Notes under the pieces: model-generated | Databases searched by the model: none | Told to the model about the DNA's origin: nothing | The model's input: the letters and a program-made list of their open reading frames with translations, nothing else | Position numbers and translations under genes: made by a program | In this document: one piece after another, positions 58,486 through 64,000 of the stretch | Position numbering within the stretch: position 1 is the stretch's first letter | How the letters are laid out: each line of letters opens with the position of its first letter | NCBI GenBank assembly: GCA_051294375.1 | Contig: JBJCIZ010000744.1 | Coordinates: forward strand, 272,206 to 336,205 | Length of the DNA stretch: 64,000 bases | Source of the DNA: Paraspadella gotoi | Taxonomy: Eukaryota; Chaetognatha | Reading direction: 5' to 3'

Positions 58486-61400
58486 TTTCCACAACTCTTG
58501 TTTGCGCTGATGAAGGCTAGTATTAAGCCGAAGCATGTCTCGTTTGCCGTATAAAAAATTTTAACGTTTGTTATATATTAAAAAAAAATTCTGTTCTTAT
58601 CTTCACTCAAAGAAAGAAAAAAAAATGTCTAGATGGCTATAAAAATAAACTCGCCGAGCTAATTGTATCGCAAGGATATAAAGAAAANNNNNNNNNNNNN
58701 NNNNNNNNNNNNNNNNNNNNNNNNNNNNNNNNNNNNNNNNNNNNNNNNNNNNNNNNNNNNNNNNNNNNNNNNNNNNNNNNNNNNNNNNNNNNNNNNNNNN
58801 NNNNNNNNNNNNNNNNNNNNNNNNNNNNNNNNNNNNNNNNNNNNNNNNNNNNNNNNNNNNNNNNNNNNNNNNNNNNNNNNNNNNNNNNNNNNNNNNNNNN
58901 NNNNNNNNNNNNNNNNNNNNNGAATAAACAAAAACAATAAAAATAAAAATATGAAAAAAACGCCAATTCTAAATCTGTTGTAGCTAGGAATTGTGATAAT
59001 TTTCGGGAGACATCTTATTATAAGGATTTCTTCGATTCACAAAATGACGCAGGAACTCTTANNNNNNNNNNNNNNNNNNNNNNNNNNNNNNNNNNNNNNN
59101 NNNNNNNNNNNNNNNNNNNNNNNNNNNNNNNNNNNNNNNNNNNNNNNNNNNNNNNNNNNNNNNNNNNNNNNNNNNNNNNNNNNNNNNNNNNNNNNNNNNN
59201 NNNNNNNNNNNNNNNNNNNNNNNNNNNNNNNNNNNNNNNNNNNNNNNNNNNNNNNNNNNNNNNNNNNNNNNNNNNNTGATCGTAAGAAGCGCCGGGCGGA
59301 AATCCCGTGGTGAAGGCCAGCTCGATGCACTTCGGGTCGGAGGTGCTGTCCGAGATCAGGGTGAGGGTGTTGGTCGTGTTCACGTCCAGCATCTCTCCCA
59401 TCTGCAGCAGATTTTTCTCTCGCTCCGCCACGGTCAAATTCTCCGCTCTGTTGTAGACAAAGACGAAGTTTTTCGGATGTTCCTTGTAGTGGAGCCAATC
59501 CAAATATTGATTGATGGCTTCGGTGTGGCTGCCCTCGATTCGTCCGTAGCAGACGACGACGACGATGTCGATGGAGACCATGTTCGTCTCGAGTTTATCC
59601 TTGACGCAATCGTAAACTTCCTTCTTGCTCATGAAGGAATCGCAAATTCCGATCGTGTCGATGACGTTCATGGATTTGACCTCGAGTTCCGACTCCGATC
59701 CGGTGTAGCCGTTGACGTCGTCGGCNNNNNNNNNNNNNNNNNNNNNNNNNNNNNNNNNNNNNNNNNNNNNNNNNNNNNNNNNNNNNNNNNNNNNNNNNNN
59801 NNNNNNNNNNNNNNNNNNNNNNNNNNNNNNNNNNNNNNNNNNNNNNNNNNNNNNNNNNNNNNNNNNNNNNNNNNNNNNNNNNNNNNNNNNNNNNNNNNNN
59901 NNNNNNNNNNNNNNNNNNNNNNNNNNNNNNNNNNNNNNNNNNNNNNNNNNNNNNNNNNNNCAGTCGGGCCGAGGAACAGTACGTTGTAGCCAGACTGACT
60001 GGCGCTTTCCAGACATTTTCCCTTGTTGAAAAATTGAACATTGAATTTGCATTCAGGGTACAAAAGATCCGTCGCGACTTGATCGGCGTCCAAGTCGTCG
60101 TCCACTTCCTTGGGCGGAGTGTTGATGAGCTTCTTCGCTTCGGGCGTCAGGATTTTCTTGAATTCTTCCCTGATGCCGCCACCGCTGGCGGTTTGGAAAG
60201 AGATCCAGTTGCCCGAGTAGACGTAACGGGCCACGTGTTCGCAATTGCGTAGGAGGATTGAGTGGTTGGTGGCGCCACTGACGTTTATCATTCTTTGTTT
60301 CACGTCTCGAGTGAGACTAGGAAAGAGAGAGAGATATTGAGAAAGGGTGTGTCCTTAGTCCTTACCACAAAACAGCTTCATCACGGCTTTCAGCTTATTT
60401 ACCAAAAATCCTCATGAACGACGTAAAGCTTATTCCCGCGATTGACATATCTCGACAAATCGTTGTGAACCTTAACGAATCGTTTTCCCGGAGTGAAACA
60501 GGCGAATTCGAAGACCCAAAATCCGTCGGTGACGAACCAGTGATTGTACTTGTACGTCTCTACCTCCACGCGGTGCTNNNNNNNNNNAACCCGCGAAGGT
60601 TGGCCAAATGTTCCACGCGCAGCTTCGAGTTGAACTTCAGCTCGTGTGGTTTTTCCCAGTTGTCCTTTTCGTTTTGCTTTCCGACGGAGATCGATGTTCC
60701 CATTGTCTATAATTTTCGAGCTTGGATGGAGTTAATTTTTTTTTTTATATTAAGAGTCGGGTTATTATTTTTTCAATTTTATTCTATTTAATTTTACTTA
60801 TAGCTTGTACCGAATATCATCGAGAACTAAAACCGTCGTTGGGTTTTTTCCCCCTCGTGGATTCAATTTGTTAGCTTAGTCATAACTCGTCTGGCAAGCT
60901 TCCTATAGGACAGGTTTGAATATCTTTTCAAAACCTTGGGAATATTACCTTGGTACCAAAATAAGAGATTTGAGATAGAACGATTTTTTTGTTCACAAAG
61001 CCAAAAGGTTCGTAATAAAAATCTGGTTACTCCAATATGCAAATGAGATTAACGATTCACAGTAATATTTTTATTTAATAAAAACTTATTAATATTATAT
61101 AAAAGGTTTTATATATATTATAAAATCAAATTAAAAAGCTAATATGTATCGTTTGATCAGCAGACAGGATAAAAAAATAATATTAAGCGATAAAAAGCAC
61201 ATGAAAATACTATTGAAATGAAGATTTCTTGTAACTTAATCTTGAAAGATAATGATAGTGATAGTGAGAGTGAAGAAATGACAAAAAGCTATTAAGACAA
61301 AGAGAGATACAGTTCAATCAGTTTTTTGTTTTGCTTACAACCATTTTAGTACTGTTTATTTGAATTATATTTTGTTGTTTGTTTACAAACAATAGATTTT

Positions 61401-61558
61401 AATTTTTTCGAGTCTTCATTGTTTTCTCCAAAAATTGTTTCCTACTTACTATCAAATGGCCTTACTTCGTTTCTCTTCACTCTCTCTCTGTCTCTCCTTT
61501 CCTTACCTTCAGATGTCCTCACCTTTAACACTATCCTTTACTCAATTCTATGTTGGAT

Positions 61559-61597
<39 letters not shown>

Positions 61598-61600
61598 TTT
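57450..61600. repeat. Duplicated locus unit A2 (carries GTPase copy 2)
   Basis: Direct copy of the unit at 51448-56190. It starts with AATAGGATTCTCGCCTAC, as does 51400, then the GATGATAACC-type repeats, GA-rich tract, CT tract (58450-58483), the GTPase gene on the minus strand, and the AT-rich tail to the CT tract at 61562-61593. It lacks the MITE-like block of unit A1 and has instead about 100 bp of unrelated sequence at 58255-58355. Three long N runs (58688-58921, 59062-59276, 59726-59960) fall in it. Confidence 0.75.
59059..60703 (-). CDS. LRAT-like domain + AIG1-like P-loop GTPase fusion protein, copy 2 (three exons seen, gapped)
   Basis: Exon 1 starts at ATG 60703 and reads MGTSISVGKQNEKDNWEKPH and on to a LANLR segment near 60593, where a 10-N gap intervenes. 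Exon 2 (60576-60403, 174 nt, 57 full codons) has the LRAT-type start HRVEVETYKYNHW followed by TDGFWVFEF. Intron 2 (60402-60317, 86 bp) is GT-AG with a pyrimidine-rich end, phase 2. Exon 3 (60316-59059) continues LTRDVKQRM and has HSILLRNCEHVARYVYSG, matching the catalytic NCEHF block of LRAT/HRASLS proteins. After an acidic linker (EVDDDLDADQ) comes GYNVLFLG, the strand leading into the P-loop, which is hidden in a 235-N gap. Then NVIDTIGICDSF (G3, DxxG), CYGRIEGSHTEAINQYLDWL and VYNRAENLTVAEREKNL (G4-like). The stop TAA is at 59061-59059; its preceding codons lie in a 215-N gap. Known: LRAT-family enzymes are thiol acyltransferases/phospholipases; AIG1-type GTPases are membrane and immunity linked. 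The fusion's function is unknown. Likely over 420 residues. Confidence 0.78.
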
Positions 61601-62490
61601 AACTCTTTTTAGATCTTCATTCAGGCGCAATGTGAAATTTAAATTTTTGCCCAAACATCATGATGAAGGGGAGATAAAATGATACAACAACGGACCTGAA
61701 GCTCGCGATTAAGCAGGCTTTATAGGGCTTTCATTAAAGACATACATTGGACGTAAAAAAAAAATTTAACATTGTACGTATTTGTAATGTTCTTTAAAAC
61801 ATTTGAAACTTTTTTATCTCAAACCGGACAAGACACTATGAAAAAGTTACCGTGAACGGCCAGAAAACGTAAAATGTAAAAAAACAAAACAAAAACAAAA
61901 AGTAATGATGTAGAATGAGACATTTCTGATTCCCAATCAGGTAACAGGAGCGAGAGAAAGAGAGGGATTGAAGATAAAATCGCCTTCCTGACCTTTTTTG
62001 GTCATTATTTCTCTCTCGGTCCCGTTGCAACGCCCTGTCATTTTCGTACGTTTACTGTTTAGGAATTTGTGTACGAATTTTATTCGGTTTAGAAACCATT
62101 TATTGAAATCAACGTCGCCCCGCCCTGTCCGAAACCGGCCTTTTTACGGGGTTTTTTCGCGACTGATATTGTCACGATTTTCTTTTTTTGCTACAATTTT
62201 AATGACCAAGAATAGACGTTTGGACCGTTCTGGAACTCGCGTTTTACTCCTTTACTTAGAGATATAGTCAGCCGAAACTTTTGTCAAAAACCCTTTTTCG
62301 ACGGGCGGACAACGAACGTTCAAGGAACCGCAAGCGTGGAGACTCAACGTCTTACAAGAGTGCAGAGAGAGAGAAAGAGAGCAAGTAAGCTGTCCAGACA
62401 AAAGAATTGAGTAAAGAAAAGTCGTAAGGAGTAAGAACAGCTAAAGTAAGTTACAGGTAGGAGACAGACGAGAGAGTGATAGAAATAAAG
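61600..62490. other. No gene recognised
   Basis: Mixed composition between the end of unit A2 and the inverted fragment. The open frame at 61998-62267 does not resemble a known protein. Confidence 0.45.
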
Positions 62491-63085
62491 TCATGGTCAT
62501 TTGAGACTCAGTATGGAAACAATGTTTGGAGAAAAGAATAAGACCGAAACATGTCCTTTATAAAAATAAAATTTGTTGGGTTTGTAAACAAAACAAACTA
62601 TAATTTCAAGTTAACAGTACCAAAATGGTTGTGAGCAAAAACAAAAAAAACTGATGAACTGTATCTCTCTTCTGTCTTAATACCTTTTTTGTCATTTCTT
62701 TACTGTTTCACTATCTTTCAGATTAAGTTAAGAAACCTTTATTTTAATTAGTATTTTTCATGTTGATTTTTATTGGTTAATATTATTTTTTTTATCCTGT
62801 CAGCTAATCAAAACGATACATATAGCTTTTTAATTTGATTTTATATTTATTTATTTAAATTTTTAATTAAGATTAATAAGTTTTTATTAAATTAAAATAT
62901 TACTGTGAACGTAATCTCATTTGCCATATGGAGTAACCCGATTTTATATTACTAACCTTTTTGGCTTTGGTGGACAAAAAATTGTTCTATCTCAAAATCT
63001 CTAATTTTTGCGTACCAAGGTAATATTCCCAAAGTTTTGTAAAGATATTCCAACCCATCCTATAGGAAGCTTCCAGGCTACTACT
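62490..63085. repeat. Inverted fragment of the duplicated unit
   Basis: Reverse complement of about 54990-55600 (and 60870-61450): ATTGTTCTATCTCAAAATCT, ACCAAGGTAATATTCCCAAA and CCTATAGGAAGCTT match in reverse order, diverged by substitutions as well as indels. Confidence 0.7.
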
Positions 63086-63322
63086 GCGTAATTGAAAAAA
63101 TTATTATAAATTTTTTAATACATAAATGTTCATTAGTATAATGTTGTTCGTTCCTTACTTTTTAGAATTTTAATTAAGGTTAAATTTAAAAATTTTACAC
63201 GCCTTACTATGTAATATATCATTATTTTAATCATTAATTAAAATATGACATACGAGTCATACCATTTACTATTTACACTGGAGATTCTAATTTCACNNNN
63301 NNNNNNNNNNNNNNNNNNNNNA

Positions 63323-63622
63323 TGTTCGTTTAAAAAATAAAATTTGTTGTTTGTAAACAAACAACAAACTTTCACTATGTTTGAATCATATCAAAATACT
63401 TACTTATCAAAATAGCAAGGATTCTTGGAGGTTAATAAAAAGTGAGGGTAAATCTTTCATTTGTCATGGGTAAGGATCTGTTTTGTCAAATTCTAACTTT
63501 TATTACTTTACACTATTATAAAGCCTTTATCCAAAAAATTTAGTTTTTGCTCAATCTGTGTCTTTTACTCTATTTTTCTTCTCTCGGTCCGCCCCCCCAA
63601 TCTTGTCGGGCATTCACTTATA
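63323..63622. repeat. Direct fragment of the duplicated unit's right end
   Basis: Matches 55880-56183 in the same orientation, including TTCTCTCGGTCCGCC and TCTTGTCGGGCATTCACTTA, then diverges sharply at about 63623. A 25-N gap lies at its left edge. Confidence 0.75.
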
Positions 63623-64000
63623 TGTGGAGAAGGAAGACGAGAGTGAGGCCGATCTCCAAGACCTGATCCTTGACTCGGGGATGAAGAGGAGGGGACGACG
63701 AAGGGAGAGAAGGAGAGGTGGGGAGAAAAGACCCGCAGGGAAAAAGGAGCTGACGGTAGGGTGAGCCTCTATTCTGTCTTTTTTTTAGATTTTTGTACCA
63801 ATGAACTTTGTCGTCCTATAACTTTTCAAAGCTTTGCTCGATTTTATTTGGACTCGGACAAATCGCTTCATCTTTCAATAAGCTTTATTTTATGTTTCTA
63901 TATCTTTATCGGTAATTAAATAATTAATAATTAATTAATATTATTCAAGTTAATTAATTATTTAATTAATTAATAATTAATTTATTCAAGTTAATTATTT
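63623..64000. repeat. Inverted fragment matching 56860-57230
   Basis: GCCGATCTCCAAGACCTGAT, ACGACGAAGGGAGAGAAGGA, GGTGAGCCTC and TTTATCGGTAATTAAATAAT are the reverse complement of the spacer before unit A2. The purine-rich part is open as VEKEDESEADLQDLILDSG on the + strand and ends at a GTGAGC donor-like site (63761), but the frame is not kept in the partner, so I do not call it a coding exon. Confidence 0.6.

Overview
The window is eukaryotic and almost certainly from an animal. Evidence: spliced genes with GT-AG introns, an immunoglobulin V-set exon, an LRAT-type domain, long microsatellites, tRNA-derived repeat sequence and many degenerate TTAGGG-like arrays. There are no bacterial operons or ribosome-binding sites. 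A marine or other non-insect invertebrate fits the gene content, but I cannot name the species. Coding density is very low. The sequence looks like an incompletely polished long-read assembly: many 25-N scaffold gaps, longer N runs that often sit in (GA)n/(CT)n tracts, and repeat copies that differ mainly by one-base indels.

Layout: (i) 0.5-8.0 kb is a giant imperfect palindrome whose arms carry a 70-bp tandem repeat. (ii) 8.0-9.1 kb is a GC-rich stretch followed by an LTR-like promoter/poly(A) module, ending in a 45-nt match to the 3' half of a leucine tRNA including CCA. (iii) 9.7-16.5 kb is a second palindrome. A degraded third copy of one arm lies at 27.3-29.6 kb. (iv) 19.2-24.1 kb is a third palindrome. 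(v) 24-36 kb is AT-rich with no gene I can recognise. (vi) 36.3-42.2 kb is a fourth palindrome. Its loop holds a telomere-like element and a GGTCG-rich array. (vii) 43-51 kb is gap-rich, with microsatellites and a G/C-rich minisatellite. (viii) 51.0-64 kb holds the only convincing genes.

Genes: an Ig V-set exon (+ strand, 51016-51171) lies next to a locus present twice in direct orientation, about 51.45-56.2 kb and 57.45-61.6 kb. Each copy encodes, on the minus strand, a protein with a short N-terminal exon (possible N-myristoylation signal), an LRAT/H-rev107-like NlpC/P60-fold domain with the NCEH motif, and a C-terminal P-loop GTPase domain of the AIG1/GIMAP-like kind. The second copy reads cleanly across two splice junctions and is interrupted only by N gaps. 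The first copy has several one-base frame breaks. Rearranged fragments of the same unit fill 62.5-64 kb.

The strongest leads are: the LRAT-GTPase fusion and its duplicated locus; a MITE present in one copy only; a family of short TIR elements whose core is degenerate telomere-like repeat; the series of four palindromes; and the tRNA-Leu half-molecule next to LTR-like signals.
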